A stretch of DNA of 64,000 bases, from positions 66,266 through 130,265 of the forward strand of contig JAGKWQ010000018.1 in assembly GCA_021151825.1 (NCBI GenBank). The letters run 5' to 3'. Made by a program: the position numbers and the translations under genes. Numbering within the stretch: the first letter of the stretch is position 1; the number at the start of each line of letters is the position of its first letter. The notes beneath the pieces are model-generated. The model ran no database searches, was not told the origin of the DNA, and saw nothing but the letters and a program-made list of their open reading frames with translations. This document shows, piece after piece, positions 1 to 9,474 of this stretch. Source of the stretch: Cellvibrionaceae bacterium (GTDB lineage: Bacteria; Pseudomonadota; Gammaproteobacteria; Pseudomonadales; Cellvibrionaceae).

Positions 1-279
1 GGCATGGTGAAGTTCAGTAACGTCACCATGAAAAAAGGTGTATTCAAAGGCGATAACAAATTCTGGGATTGGCTCAACCAGATCAAACTCAATACCATCA
101 AGCGTGTTCCGGTCACCATCAGCCTGCTGGATGAATCCAGTGCGCCGACAATGGTATGGACACTCAAAAATGCCTGGCCAACCAAAATTACCTCTACTGA
201 TTTAAAAGCGGAAGGTAATGAAGTTGCGATCGAGAGCATTGAAATTGTTCACGAAGGCTTGACCATCGCTAACGGTTAA
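1..279 (+). CDS. eCIS inner tube protein, phage gp19 type (3' part only)
   Basis: The frame is open to the left edge of the window, so only about the last 92 residues are seen, and the ATG at position 4 is probably an internal methionine. The segment matches the C-terminal half of T4 gp19/Afp1-type tube proteins: a GMVKFSNVTMKKGVF strand, a DWLNQIK helix, and the usual closing pattern EVAIESIEIVHEGL. Full-length members have about 145-150 residues and stack as hexameric rings that form the tube pushed through the target envelope. A second tube-type gene follows after 19 bases, as in Afp/PVC clusters. Assignment to the tube family is firm; which tube paralogue it is cannot be decided from a fragment. 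Confidence 0.85.
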   Translation, partial: GMVKFSNVTMKKGVFKGDNKFWDWLNQIKLNTIKRVPVTISLLDESSAPTMVWTLKNAWPTKITSTDLKAEGNEVAIESIEIVHEGLTIANG

Positions 280-298
280 TCGCGAGTGAATACTTAAT

Positions 299-778
299 AT
301 GCCTGCAAGTTCAGCAGCAAGCACAGAAGGCGGTTTTTATCCGCCTTCTGCGTTTTATTTCAAGGTGGTTTTTGGCAACAGTGCTAATAGCCCCGATGCG
401 TCGTTTCAGGATGTCTCTGGCATCAGCAGTGAAATGACGGTCGAGGAAGTCCCGGAAGGTGGTGAGAATCGTTTCGTCCACAAATTGCCGCGCGGGGTAA
501 AAAATCCCAACCTTGAATTAAAGCGCGGTATTGCCGCTTCAACATCGCCATTGGTGACCTGGTGCCAATCGGTGTTCGAAGGCGGTTTGAACGCAACTAT
601 AGTGCCGCAAACGATTCGCGTGTATTTGCTCGATGAAAATGCTGCACCGTTACGCGGATGGGTATTTGTTAATGCATTTCCAGTGAAGTGGGAAGTGGAA
701 GGTTTTAATTCCACCAAAAACGAAGTTGCAATCGAAAAAATTTCATTCAGCTACAACTATTCCAAGCGTATTAAATAA
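299..778 (+). CDS. eCIS tube-type protein (gp19 family, second copy)
   Basis: This 159-residue protein is a full-length phage-tail tube (gp19) family member. Its N-terminal part FYFKVVFGNS leads to ASFQDVSGISSEM, a typical first beta hairpin with the conserved G-(I/L)-S motif. Then come EVPEGGENRFVHKLPRGVK, the usual loop before the LELKRGI strand, and a closing EVAIEKISFSYNYSKRIK. Contractile injection systems usually encode several tube paralogues. One makes the bulk tube, and the others (Afp5/Pvc5 type) form the first ring that joins it to the baseplate adaptor. Being the copy nearest to the adaptor and spike genes, this one is a good candidate for the junction ring, which is an inference from gene order. 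Confidence 0.85.
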   Translation: MPASSAASTEGGFYPPSAFYFKVVFGNSANSPDASFQDVSGISSEMTVEEVPEGGENRFVHKLPRGVKNPNLELKRGIAASTSPLVTWCQSVFEGGLNATIVPQTIRVYLLDENAAPLRGWVFVNAFPVKWEVEGFNSTKNEVAIEKISFSYNYSKRIK

Positions 779-810
779 AACGCAGAAATCCGTTACCTGG
801 ATGAACGATT

Positions 811-978
811 ATGGCCATCGAAATTAAACAGTTACTGATTAAATCCAGCGTTGTGGATGATGTGTATCAGGAAGATAACTCCCGCGCAGATATTTCTGCC
901 GAAGCCATCAAATATGAAGTGCTTGAGGAGTGTCGCCGTTTAATTCAGGAAATGCTGAACGATAAAGGACAGCGTTAA
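811..978 (+). CDS. DUF5908 small eCIS protein
   Basis: This 55-residue reading frame starts at ATG 811 and ends in TAA just before the next gene at 981. The start MAIEIKQLLIKSSV and the closing amphipathic helix CRRLIQEMLNDKGQR match the small DUF5908 family, which is found almost only in contractile injection and related tail clusters, between the tube and LysM genes. That is exactly its place here. Its molecular role is not established as far as I know. It is tightly packed between its neighbours (32 bases upstream, 2 bases downstream), so it should be co-translated with them. The ATG at 801 is in another frame and stops quickly, which leaves 811 as the start. Confidence 0.8.
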   Translation: MAIEIKQLLIKSSVVDDVYQEDNSRADISAEAIKYEVLEECRRLIQEMLNDKGQR

Positions 979-980
979 CC

Positions 981-1658
981 ATGCCAGTCGCTTCCGGTAC
1001 CAAAATCAAATTAAAAATTTCACCGTGTGACGTCAGCGATGGTGTCGCCACCGTGAATGGCGATACACCCTTTCAAGCGCTGATTAACCCTGAAGAGTAC
1101 TCGCACACATCCGCGATTAAATACGCCGACAATAAAGCGATTGGCCCCGGTGGCGAAAAAAAATATAACAAGTCAGTTCCAGATAAAATTGAATTTAAAG
1201 AAATGGTGTTGGATGGCACTGGTGTAGTACCCGGTACCACAACTACAGTGCTGCAGCAGGTCGCCCTGTTACGCAAAGTTGCCTATACCTATGATGGCAC
1301 TGAACACGAACCACCCGTGGTAGAAGTGTCTTGGGGGCCATTATTATTTAAAGCGCGCCTTGAATCCCTCGATGTTAAATACACACTATTCAAACCCAGC
1401 GGTGAACCGCTACGCGCGCGCGTCACGTTAAAATTTACCGCGTTCACTACTACCGAAGAAGTTTTTCGTTCAGCGAGTATGGAATCACCGGACTTAACCC
1501 ATCTGGTCGAAGTGAAAGCGGGTGATACCTTGCCGTTATTGTGTTATCGCATTTATAAAGACAGTAGTTATTACCTCGCTGTTGCAGAATTTAATCATCT
1601 CCGTAATTTCCGCGAATTGGTGCCCGGCCAGTTTTTGCGTTTTCCTCCGCTGGTGTAA
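981..1658 (+). CDS. eCIS tube-spike adaptor with C-terminal LysM domain (Afp7/gp53 type)
   Basis: This 225-residue protein belongs to the CIS tube/LysM adaptor family. The first about 165 residues hold the family core: FQALINPEEYSHTS near residues 31-44, then beta strands such as VVEVSWGPLLFKARLESL and LRARVTLKFTAF. Residues from about 175 on are a LysM module (LVEVKAGDTLPLLCYRIY ... LRNFRELVPGQFLRFPPL). In phage tails and Afp, the equivalent LysM protein links the tube end to the VgrG-like spike. The LysM fold here is thus structural, and there is no signal peptide to suggest wall binding. The gene is followed by the spike gene after 3 bases. Confidence 0.85.
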   Translation: MPVASGTKIKLKISPCDVSDGVATVNGDTPFQALINPEEYSHTSAIKYADNKAIGPGGEKKYNKSVPDKIEFKEMVLDGTGVVPGTTTTVLQQVALLRKVAYTYDGTEHEPPVVEVSWGPLLFKARLESLDVKYTLFKPSGEPLRARVTLKFTAFTTTEEVFRSASMESPDLTHLVEVKAGDTLPLLCYRIYKDSSYYLAVAEFNHLRNFRELVPGQFLRFPPLV

Positions 1659-1661
1659 ATC

Positions 1662-3452
1662 ATGGCTGTATCTCCTGCAATAAATGCTAGCGGTGTTGTC
1701 TCCTATACCATTTCGGTAGATGGCACGGATCTGCCGACGACTATTGAAATAGTTTCCATCGATATCAGTTGTTGTGTGAATCGCATTAACACCGCAACGC
1801 TGGTGTTTAATGACGGCAATATGCCGGAAGCAAAATTTCCCAACAGTGATAGTGCGACTTTTGTGCCCGGCGCAGCTATTAAAATCCAGCTGGGTTATGA
1901 CCAACAAATTGTTGAGGTTTTTTCCGGCATTATTATCAAACACTCGGTAAAAATTTCCGGCAACAACGCTGCGCGTTTAATTGTTGAATGCAAAGACAAA
2001 GCAATTGCAATGACCACCGGTCGTAAAAATGCCAATTACCTGAATAAAAAAGACAGCGATATTATTACGGCATTGATCGGTACTTATTCGGGACTCAGCG
2101 CGACAGTCACCGCGACAACATTCGAACATAAAGAATTGGTGCAGTTTTACTGTAGCGATTGGGATTTTATGCTCGCGCGCGCGGAAGCTAACGGTATGTT
2201 AGTCACGCTGGAGGCGGGAGCGGTTAAGGTGGCACCACCTGCTGTGAGTGCTGCTGCGGTATTAACGGTGACTTATGGAATGGATTTAATTGAATTCAGT
2301 GCAGAGTTGGATGCACGTCATCAATTTAGCAATGTCACTAGCAACGGTTGGGATCTCGCTACCCATCAATTACTGCAACAACAAGCTACACCGGAAGCAT
2401 TAAACAGCCAGGGTAATGTTACTTCCGCTACGCTTGCCGGAGTGCTTGCGCTCAGCGATTTCCGTTTGCAAAGCACCATCCCGCAAGACAGCAGTTTGCT
2501 CACCTCCTGGGCCAAAGCCCAGCAATTAAAATCCGGCCTTGCACGCATTCGCGGTCAAGTCAGTTTCCAAGGCAGTGCGCTGGCAAAACCCGGTGTCATT
2601 ATTGAACTCGCTGCGGTGGGTGATCGCTTTAATGGCGATGCATTTATCAGTGGTGTACATCACCGTGTGGTTGATGGCGATTGGACGACGCGCGCCGAAT
2701 TCGGTATGTCACCTAACTGGTTTACTGAAGCCAATGAAGTAGAAGCGCCGCTCGCTGCGGGATTAACTGCGGGCATTAGCGGTTTGCATGTCGGTACCGT
2801 AATGAAGCTGGATGAGGACCCGGAAAGCCAATATCGCATCCAGGTGTCGATTCCGGAAATGAGTGCAACTACCGATGGTTTTTGGGCGCGGCTCGCGAAT
2901 TTTTATAGCTCGAATACGTTCGGCGCATTTTTCTTGCCGGAAATTGGCGACGAAGTGGTATTGGGATTTTTTAATGATGATCCCTCGCACCCGGTTATCC
3001 TTGGCAGTTTGTATTCCAGCAAAAATGTTTCTCCCTATACACCGGAAGCAGCCAACAATACCAAGGCGCTGGTGACGCGCACCAAAATGAAAGTGGAATT
3101 CAACGAAGAGAAAAAAATTATCACCATCATCACACCGGCAAATAACCAAATCGTTATCAGTGACGATGGAAAATCAATTTTATTGCAAGATCAAAACAGC
3201 AACAAAGTCACACTGGATTCAGCGGGGATTACGTTGGATAGCCCCAAAGACATCACTTTAAAAGCGCAAGGAAAAATTGTACTCAATGCGACCAGTAGTG
3301 TTGAAGTTACCGCGCAACAGGATATCAAGCAAACCGGATTGAATATTACTAACACCGCCAACATTGGCTTTACTGCGAAAGGTAGCGCCACGGCGGAAGT
3401 TTCTGCCAGCGGCACCACGACGATCAAAGGTGCCATGGTGATGATCAATTAA
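1662..3452 (+). CDS. eCIS spike protein, VgrG/gp27-gp5 type (Afp8-like)
   Basis: This 596-residue protein has the layout of a VgrG-type spike. Residues 1 to about 360 form the gp27-like hub, with phage late control gene D features such as FSGIIIKHSVKI and the DWDFMLARAEANGMLV motif. An OB-fold gp5-like domain follows at about 375-465 (GTVMKLDEDPESQYRIQV, then GFWARLANFYS and LPEIGDEVVLGFFNDDPSHP, the VgrG signature). The C-terminal part is a beta-helix needle of short repeats. Such proteins trimerise at the centre of the baseplate and carry the PAAR tip. The next gene encodes a PAAR protein, which supports the reading. No extra effector domain is seen at the C-terminus. Confidence 0.92.
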   Translation: MAVSPAINASGVVSYTISVDGTDLPTTIEIVSIDISCCVNRINTATLVFNDGNMPEAKFPNSDSATFVPGAAIKIQLGYDQQIVEVFSGIIIKHSVKISGNNAARLIVECKDKAIAMTTGRKNANYLNKKDSDIITALIGTYSGLSATVTATTFEHKELVQFYCSDWDFMLARAEANGMLVTLEAGAVKVAPPAVSAAAVLTVTYGMDLIEFSAELDARHQFSNVTSNGWDLATHQLLQQQATPEALNSQGNVTSATLAGVLALSDFRLQSTIPQDSSLLTSWAKAQQLKSGLARIRGQVSFQGSALAKPGVIIELAAVGDRFNGDAFISGVHHRVVDGDWTTRAEFGMSPNWFTEANEVEAPLAAGLTAGISGLHVGTVMKLDEDPESQYRIQVSIPEMSATTDGFWARLANFYSSNTFGAFFLPEIGDEVVLGFFNDDPSHPVILGSLYSSKNVSPYTPEAANNTKALVTRTKMKVEFNEEKKIITIITPANNQIVISDDGKSILLQDQNSNKVTLDSAGITLDSPKDITLKAQGKIVLNATSSVEVTAQQDIKQTGLNITNTANIGFTAKGSATAEVSASGTTTIKGAMVMIN

Positions 3453-3502
3453 TTTTTTAATGAATAGCTAATTCAAAAATATTATCAACGAGTAAAAAAA
3501 CT

Positions 3503-3793
3503 ATGCCACCAGCTGCGCGACTTACAGATATGCATGCTTGCCCAATGACCACCGGACCGGTGCCCCATGTTGGTGGCCCTATCATCGGCCCCTGTGTAGC
3601 GACAGTATTGATTGGTAAATTGCCGGCTGCAGTGGTAGGTGACTCGTGTGTTTGCGTTGGTCCACCGGACTCAATTGTGAAAGGCTCGGCAACCGTGTTC
3701 ATCGGCAATATGCCTGCTGCACGCATGGGCGATACCACTGCACACGGCGGTAATATTGTACTAGGTCTTCCTACGGTAATGATTGGTGGATAA
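3503..3793 (+). CDS. PAAR spike-tip protein
   Basis: This 96-residue protein is a single PAAR domain. It starts PPAARLTDMHACPMTTGPVPHVGGPI, then shows the repeated Gly/Val/Ile pattern VLIGKLPAAVVGDSC, VFIGNMPAARMGDTTAHGG and a final VMIGG. PAAR proteins fold as a small cone that binds one metal ion through His and Cys side chains (candidates here are the H and C of the HACP segment and the H of AHGG) and sharpens the VgrG-like spike. It lies 50 bases after the spike gene and has no extension, so it is a plain tip and not a specialised effector. Confidence 0.92.
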   Translation: MPPAARLTDMHACPMTTGPVPHVGGPIIGPCVATVLIGKLPAAVVGDSCVCVGPPDSIVKGSATVFIGNMPAARMGDTTAHGGNIVLGLPTVMIGG

Positions 3794-3930
3794 TCAAAAA
3801 CAATATTTAAGAGTAAGAATTGTGTTTGATTTAAAACCGTATGTGACATGGATACCGATTCGAGCCTGCAAGGATGTATTTATTAAATTAAATACTGCTC
3901 TTGCACTGACGAATAGATGAGATACAAAAA

Positions 3931-4338
3931 ATGAATTCAAAATCCTTTCTCGGTACCGGTTGGAGTTTTCCACCTACATTCACCAGCAACGGTTTGGTGA
4001 CGGTGTCTGCCGAGCAGGATATTTATGAAAGTTTATGGATTTTATTATCCACCACGCCGGGTGAACGGGTAATGCAACCCGCCTATGGTTGTGGATTAAA
4101 AGCCCACGTATTCGACAATCTTGATGAAAGCAGTTTTGCGGTGATGCGCGATCTGGTGGAAAAAGCAATTCTATTTTTTGAGCCACGTATTACGGTCGAA
4201 AATATTGAAATTAATGATGACAATTATCTGGAAGGGAAAGTGCTGCTGAATATTATTTATCGGGTGCGCTCCACCAATAACCGTTACAACCTTGTATATC
4301 CGTTTTATATCCATGAAGCCAGTAATGCTTCGATTTAA
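3931..4338 (+). CDS. Baseplate wedge protein, gp25/GPW type (Afp9-like)
   Basis: This 135-residue protein is a full-length gp25-like/GPW member. It has WSFPPTF near the start, the AEQDIYESLWILLSTTPGERVMQPAYGCGL segment (the family's I..LL.T.pGER.m.p.yG.gL pattern) at about residues 28-58, then EPRITVENIEI. Gp25 proteins sit in the inner baseplate wedge and are thought to start sheath assembly, since their fold resembles a sheath subunit. The 137 bases between the PAAR gene and this one hold no reading frame that I can support. It is followed after 31 bases by the large J-type wedge gene, the usual gp25-gp6 order. Confidence 0.9.
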   Translation: MNSKSFLGTGWSFPPTFTSNGLVTVSAEQDIYESLWILLSTTPGERVMQPAYGCGLKAHVFDNLDESSFAVMRDLVEKAILFFEPRITVENIEINDDNYLEGKVLLNIIYRVRSTNNRYNLVYPFYIHEASNASI

Positions 4339-4369
4339 TTGTTTGATCAGGGAAACTGAGTAACGCGGT

Positions 4370-7300
4370 ATGAATGTTGATAAGGCAAAAACGGCTCCGC
4401 AGCTGCATGTCCGCGATGGCATGAGTCAGCGTCGTCGTTTTTTGCCCGCGTTACAACCGGGCTATTTTAATGTCGATGAAATGAGCCTGGAACAATTGCT
4501 CACGCAAATGCAAGACTATGCGCGCCTGGTTGATATGCCCGGTGTAGCATTTGCGGAAACTGAAATTGATCCGGTGATATTTGCGCGCGATGAAATTATT
4601 GTCATGGCGCAAATCCTTGCAGTGAACACACGCGAATTAGAACATCGTTTTAAAGCACGTATGTTACAGGAACTGGATGAACTCGAATGGGTTGTCACGG
4701 AATCCAAAAATCCCGCCTCGGTATCCGGGCTCGCGTGTTTGATTGATCGCTGGTGGAATTTATTGCGTCACTCGCAAAGCCCTGCGGGTGAAGCCATGCA
4801 CGGCTTACTGGAAAGTGTTATTCGTGGATTAGCGCGTGAATTCGTTCGTGTCTACGGCGCTATGCCGGAACGGATTAAACAATCGCGCAATTTATCTGAA
4901 CCTTTCGTAAAGTTGATGAGTGCGGAGGCCGGCCAATTGTCGCAACCTGTGCAGGGATTAAATGAAGTTGTGCTGCGTTCGATTTACGCTTCACTGCTAA
5001 AAGCAGTGGATATGGTGCAAGCCGGCGCGCGTACACATTTACCTACGTCAATGCACAGCCAGAACCATGACCCTGCATTAGCATTGCGCGTGGCATTCAC
5101 GCGCTTATATCAATTACTGCAACAGCGCGTGAATCGCTTTACGCTCGATTTCATCGATTTTTATTTTAACCAGGTGCTACAAGCCAGAGCGCGCCCTGCG
5201 CACCCGGACAGCGTATATCTGGTAATAGCAGCGGGGATAAAAGAGCGCTACATTCCGCTGCCTAAAGGCACAGAATTTTTTGCCGGCATCGACAATAGCA
5301 GCCGCGATATTGTGTACGCCAGCGATGAAGATACCTTGATCACTGATGCAGAAGTGCAATCGCTCTATAGCTTGTTTTTTCCGCGCGTTAATCTCGATCT
5401 GCGTACCAAAACCATTGTAAATACTATTGAACCATTGGTTGCCGGCCCGGAAACATCGCTGGAAACGGATGCGGTCGAAGCCAAGGCATTGGTAATCACC
5501 AAACGCAACCTGGTGAAACTTTCTGATGGCGCCTGGCTGAATCAAATTAATGCCGAACCGCGCGCGGACAAAAAAGTGCGCGATAAATTTTTACCGCAAC
5601 CTTTTTTTGGCGCACCACGAGTAGACATCAGTGGCGATGGGCGCACGGGTGATAATGCGCAAGCCGCGCGCCTGGGATTTGCCGTCGCAAGCCAGGTATT
5701 GTTGCTGCGCGAAGGCCAGCGGCAAATCACCGTCGATCTGGTATTTGAAACCCTGCGCGCGCAACCCTGGAGCAAGCTCGCCAATATCTTGCGGCATATG
5801 CCGACGATTAAAGACACTATCGCGGATGACAAAGCAAAATTTTTTGCTTACTTCAGCAAAATGTTTCAACTCAGTTTGACTACAGTTGAAGGCTGGTTGG
5901 ATATTGTTGAATATAAACCGGCATATCGAGCAACAGATTCAACAGTAAAAACGAATGCAATTCGCCTGGAATTTTGCTTGCCTGAAAGCGCACCGGCAAT
6001 CAGTGCATATAACTCCGTGGTCCATGGCGATCAGCTCACTACCATGTTGCCGGTGTTGCGTTGCACCTTGCGCGAAAATTATTTGCAATATCCTTACGAC
6101 ATCGTGCGGCAATTGGTATTGCGTGAAGTGCGTATCAGGGTGGATGTGGAAGGTTGTAGTGACTTGTTGTTACACAATAATATCGGTCAATTGTCACCAC
6201 TCTCTCCGTTTCAACCGTTTGGCCCCATGCCGGAAGTAGGTTCCTATTTTATTGTCGGCCACGAAGAAACCCGCAGCAAAAATTTGCTGGATTGGAACCT
6301 GGATATTGAGTGGAGTGGCTTGCCAGCTGTAGTGGGCGGTTTTAATCGCTGGTACGAGAATTATTTATTTCCGCGCGATAATAACCAATTTGTGGTGAAT
6401 GCCAGCGTATTGGCTAATGGCCGTTGGCAATCTGCGCCGCAAACCATGTCGCTATTTTCGCAAGGATTAAAAAATGGTAGCGTCTACCTAAAACCGGAAA
6501 GTAATTTATCGGCGAGTAGCGCGATTATTTTCAGCAGCGCCGAAACCGTTACTGAAAGACAAAAGGTATTTACCTATTCACCGCTCACGCGTAACGGTTT
6601 ATTTAAATTTACCTTGCAAGGACCGGTGGGTGCGTTCGGCCATCGTGAATATCCGAATTTGCTGGCAGAAACATTAACGCATAATACCCGCGTAAAAAAT
6701 TCTCGCCTGGCCAGGTCAATTCCCAATCCACCTTATACACCGGAAATAAATAGCATTCGTTTAAACTATTCCGCGCAGTCGATAATTACATTGGCCGATA
6801 CTACCCGCGAAGATAATGCAACCTGCAAGGAACAGTATTTCCATTTGCATCCGCTGGGTTGGGAACTGATTTCGCCACTGCGCCATTCGCGCCTATATTT
6901 TTTACCGCAATACGCCCAGGCCGGTTCTTTATTTATTGGTATAGATGCAAGTGATATCCAACAACTCAGTTTGCTATTTCATTTAAAAAATAATTCATTA
7001 CCTGTTGATGAGGCACAGCTCATCAGCCTCAACAGCGAACGCAAAAACAATTTGCATTCTGTGAGTGATTTAATTACCTGGCATTACCTGAGTGAAAATC
7101 AATGGCGCCCGCTGGATGTGCGCAATATTCTCAGTGATTCTACACAAGGGTTTATGACGTCGGGTATTGTGACCATGCTGATGCCGGAAAAAATGACCAA
7201 AGGCAATAGCATCATGCCGGGGAATTTATACTGGCTAAAAATTACGGCGGATGATTGCCTCGCGCATTTTAGCGAACTATTTTCAGTCTACGCACAAGCA

Positions 7301-8212
7301 GTAAAAGCCAGCTGGGTATCCGGCGATCACCCGCTGACGGTACAACCGATGCAATTATCGGCAGATACGATTAAACGCACCCGCCAAACCATTGCCGGCA
7401 TTAACAGCGTAATACAAATCAGCAATTCTTTCGGTGGTGTGCCTGCAGAAAGTGATGCCCATTTGCGGCGCCGTATCAGTGAGCGCTTGCGCCATAAAAA
7501 TCGTGCGCTTACGCCGCTCGATTACGAGATGTTAATCCTGGAAGCCTTTCCACAAGTATTTAAAGTGAAATGCTTTGCCAATTTGCGTTCAGATCCCGTT
7601 ACACCGGTAAGTCCGGGGCATATATTAATTGTAGTGGTTCCACATCCGGACCCCATTGATGCGCAGGATTACCAACCTTATTTTGATGGTCACACCATTT
7701 TAGCAATTAAAGAATTTGCGCAAGTGCTCGCGCCGGAAGCGGTAAAAATTGCGGTAGAAAATCCGCTTTATGAAGAAATCCAGGTACGTTGTGCAGTGCA
7801 TTTCCGCAAAGGCTTGCACGCGGGGCGCCACCAGAATTTATTGAACCAGGCGCTGTGTGATTATCTATCGCCATGGTCGCCCGGTGGCAACACCGTGCAT
7901 TTTGGTTGGAGTTTGAGTGAGCAGGAAATCCGGTCGTTTATCCAGAACCTTGAATATATCGATCACGTCACTGATTTTTCGTTGTTGCGTATTGCCCCGA
8001 GTACCGGTGGTTTGTTCTTGCTTGATGATACGGCTGAACCAACGCACTCGGGCGAAATTAGTCACACATTTAAACCGACTTATCCCTGGAGCACAGCTGT
8101 GCCTATTCGTCGTCACTACTTATTGACCACAGATTTGCATCGGCAGATTCGCGCGGAGCGCACAGGGGTGGATGAATTGGAAGTGGGTAGTACATTTATT
8201 ATTTCCGGATAG
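4370..8212 (+). CDS. Large baseplate wedge protein, gp6/baseplate J type (Afp11-like)
   Basis: This 1280-residue protein is the largest wedge component of the cluster. Its N-terminal part (about 1-350) is helical and lacks motifs that I recognise. The C-terminal part carries the baseplate J/gp47 pattern: SFGGVPAESDAHLRRRISERL at about residues 1023-1043, LTPLDYEMLILEAFPQVFKVKCF after it, then ILIVVVPHPD. These match the gp6/Afp11 wedge family, whose members dimerise to form the ring that joins the six baseplate wedges. Its length is large compared with phage gp47 proteins (about 350-400 residues) but normal for the eCIS versions. Gene order (gp25, gp6, then an Afp12-like gene) agrees. Confidence 0.88.
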   Translation: MNVDKAKTAPQLHVRDGMSQRRRFLPALQPGYFNVDEMSLEQLLTQMQDYARLVDMPGVAFAETEIDPVIFARDEIIVMAQILAVNTRELEHRFKARMLQELDELEWVVTESKNPASVSGLACLIDRWWNLLRHSQSPAGEAMHGLLESVIRGLAREFVRVYGAMPERIKQSRNLSEPFVKLMSAEAGQLSQPVQGLNEVVLRSIYASLLKAVDMVQAGARTHLPTSMHSQNHDPALALRVAFTRLYQLLQQRVNRFTLDFIDFYFNQVLQARARPAHPDSVYLVIAAGIKERYIPLPKGTEFFAGIDNSSRDIVYASDEDTLITDAEVQSLYSLFFPRVNLDLRTKTIVNTIEPLVAGPETSLETDAVEAKALVITKRNLVKLSDGAWLNQINAEPRADKKVRDKFLPQPFFGAPRVDISGDGRTGDNAQAARLGFAVASQVLLLREGQRQITVDLVFETLRAQPWSKLANILRHMPTIKDTIADDKAKFFAYFSKMFQLSLTTVEGWLDIVEYKPAYRATDSTVKTNAIRLEFCLPESAPAISAYNSVVHGDQLTTMLPVLRCTLRENYLQYPYDIVRQLVLREVRIRVDVEGCSDLLLHNNIGQLSPLSPFQPFGPMPEVGSYFIVGHEETRSKNLLDWNLDIEWSGLPAVVGGFNRWYENYLFPRDNNQFVVNASVLANGRWQSAPQTMSLFSQGLKNGSVYLKPESNLSASSAIIFSSAETVTERQKVFTYSPLTRNGLFKFTLQGPVGAFGHREYPNLLAETLTHNTRVKNSRLARSIPNPPYTPEINSIRLNYSAQSIITLADTTREDNATCKEQYFHLHPLGWELISPLRHSRLYFLPQYAQAGSLFIGIDASDIQQLSLLFHLKNNSLPVDEAQLISLNSERKNNLHSVSDLITWHYLSENQWRPLDVRNILSDSTQGFMTSGIVTMLMPEKMTKGNSIMPGNLYWLKITADDCLAHFSELFSVYAQAVKASWVSGDHPLTVQPMQLSADTIKRTRQTIAGINSVIQISNSFGGVPAESDAHLRRRISERLRHKNRALTPLDYEMLILEAFPQVFKVKCFANLRSDPVTPVSPGHILIVVVPHPDPIDAQDYQPYFDGHTILAIKEFAQVLAPEAVKIAVENPLYEEIQVRCAVHFRKGLHAGRHQNLLNQALCDYLSPWSPGGNTVHFGWSLSEQEIRSFIQNLEYIDHVTDFSLLRIAPSTGGLFLLDDTAEPTHSGEISHTFKPTYPWSTAVPIRRHYLLTTDLHRQIRAERTGVDELEVGSTFIISG

Positions 8213-8320
8213 CAGATTTACGCGATTAATTGTTTAGCCGTAACCTGCTTGTAATGTTGAAAACAATTTATTTCCACGACGCTATTAATTAGAAAACGCT
8301 GGTAACTGACGGATTGCATT

Positions 8321-9106
8321 ATGGAAAAGCTCGATAGAAACGCGCTTAAAAATAAATTCAGAAAAGGCAAAATGCCCTCGGAACAGGACTTTTCCAATTT
8401 AATTGATTCGATGGTTAATATCCTCGAAGAAGGTTTTGATAAAACCAGTCGCGATGGGTTAAAAATATCGCAACTGATGGGCTCTGGTCGCCTGCTGAGT
8501 TTTTATAAAAATATCGCAGTAGAAAGCCCGCAATGGTTTATGGAATTGGGCAATGGCGATAACCATCTGCATATCGGTACTCCTGCGGCACCGCATGTAA
8601 TTAGTTTGTACAGCCATGGTGGCCAACAGGACAGTAATAATTCCTTGCGCGTAGCGGTGGGCATCAATAAAGAGAATCCGCAATACACACTCGATGTAGA
8701 GGGGACTATCGCCTCCAGTGGGCGCATGGGAAAAGCCGGTGAATTTGCGGTTGCTGCGGACGGTGAATGGTATGACATCACCAGCCCATTTACCGGTTGT
8801 GAAGTGTTTGAAATTGTTGCCGGTGTCGGCGGCCAGGATTCCGATGGCAAATACGCATTGATTCATGCGCGCGCCATGAATGCATTTAATGGCAAAGGTA
8901 GCATCGAAACCCAGCATGCGTTTTTTGGCAATAAATGCAATCGGTTGGAGTTACGTTGGCAAGCCGTACCTGAGCTTGGGCAATTTCATTACAAGCTACA
9001 ACTGCGTAGCCAATGCTCTTACGGCAAAGATATCTGGATTCACTACCACCTCACTCGCCAGTGGTTTGATCCATTAATGCTGAACAGCAATCGGGCGCCG
9101 GAGTAA
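8321..9106 (+). CDS. Unrecognised eCIS-cluster protein, tail-fibre-like features
   Basis: I do not recognise this 261-residue protein as a named family. The N-terminal 50 residues are a charged helix (LDRNALKNKFRKGKMPSEQDF). The middle has short segments typical of fibre shafts or tail spikes: YTLDVEGTIASSGR and LRVAVGINKENPQ resemble sequences found before C-terminal heads in phage and Bacteroidetes tail proteins. The C-terminal about 100 residues look like a compact beta domain (GEFAVAADGEWYDITSPFTGCEVFEIVAGVGG). It lies between two wedge genes, where Afp-type clusters place baseplate-associated or fibre genes. A role in target binding or baseplate decoration is possible but is inference. 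Confidence 0.6.
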   Translation: MEKLDRNALKNKFRKGKMPSEQDFSNLIDSMVNILEEGFDKTSRDGLKISQLMGSGRLLSFYKNIAVESPQWFMELGNGDNHLHIGTPAAPHVISLYSHGGQQDSNNSLRVAVGINKENPQYTLDVEGTIASSGRMGKAGEFAVAADGEWYDITSPFTGCEVFEIVAGVGGQDSDGKYALIHARAMNAFNGKGSIETQHAFFGNKCNRLELRWQAVPELGQFHYKLQLRSQCSYGKDIWIHYHLTRQWFDPLMLNSNRAPE

Positions 9107-9111
9107 TTGCG

Positions 9112-9474
9112 ATGAACACTTCAGCATCACAGGATTTACATGTGCACTTAACACTGACGCAAAGCAGTCTTGTGCTGGAAGCGCTAATGGAGCAGCCATT
9201 CAAAAAAGTATTTGAAATTATCGGTGCGCTCAACCAGCAAGCCCAACAGTTTTATCAATCGCCGGCCGATAAAAATAGCGTGCAATTATTTTTGATAAGC
9301 AAAAATGATTTCGCAACCTGTATTAAAGCACTGGGTGAATTGCCTTATAACCGCGTCAGCGGTCTTATCCAGAATTTGCATCAACAATTGCAAACACAAT
9401 TATTTACCGCTGATGCAGCGGACGATGGCACGGGTGCAAACCATGTGTTTGTCGATGCGGAAACGGTGTCATGA
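9112..9474 (+). CDS. Unrecognised small eCIS-cluster protein
   Basis: This 120-residue protein is not a family I recognise. It starts 6 bases after the previous gene and its TGA overlaps the next gene's ATG (ATGA at 9471-9474), so it is translationally coupled inside the baseplate operon. The sequence is mainly helical (VLEALMEQPFKKVFEIIGAL, FATCIKALGELPYNRVSGLI). It has no signal peptide, membrane segment or Cys/His motif. The place, between a possible fibre gene and an Afp12-like wedge gene, suggests a small baseplate part or an assembly chaperone. Nothing in the sequence separates these. Confidence 0.6.
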   Translation: MNTSASQDLHVHLTLTQSSLVLEALMEQPFKKVFEIIGALNQQAQQFYQSPADKNSVQLFLISKNDFATCIKALGELPYNRVSGLIQNLHQQLQTQLFTADAADDGTGANHVFVDAETVS

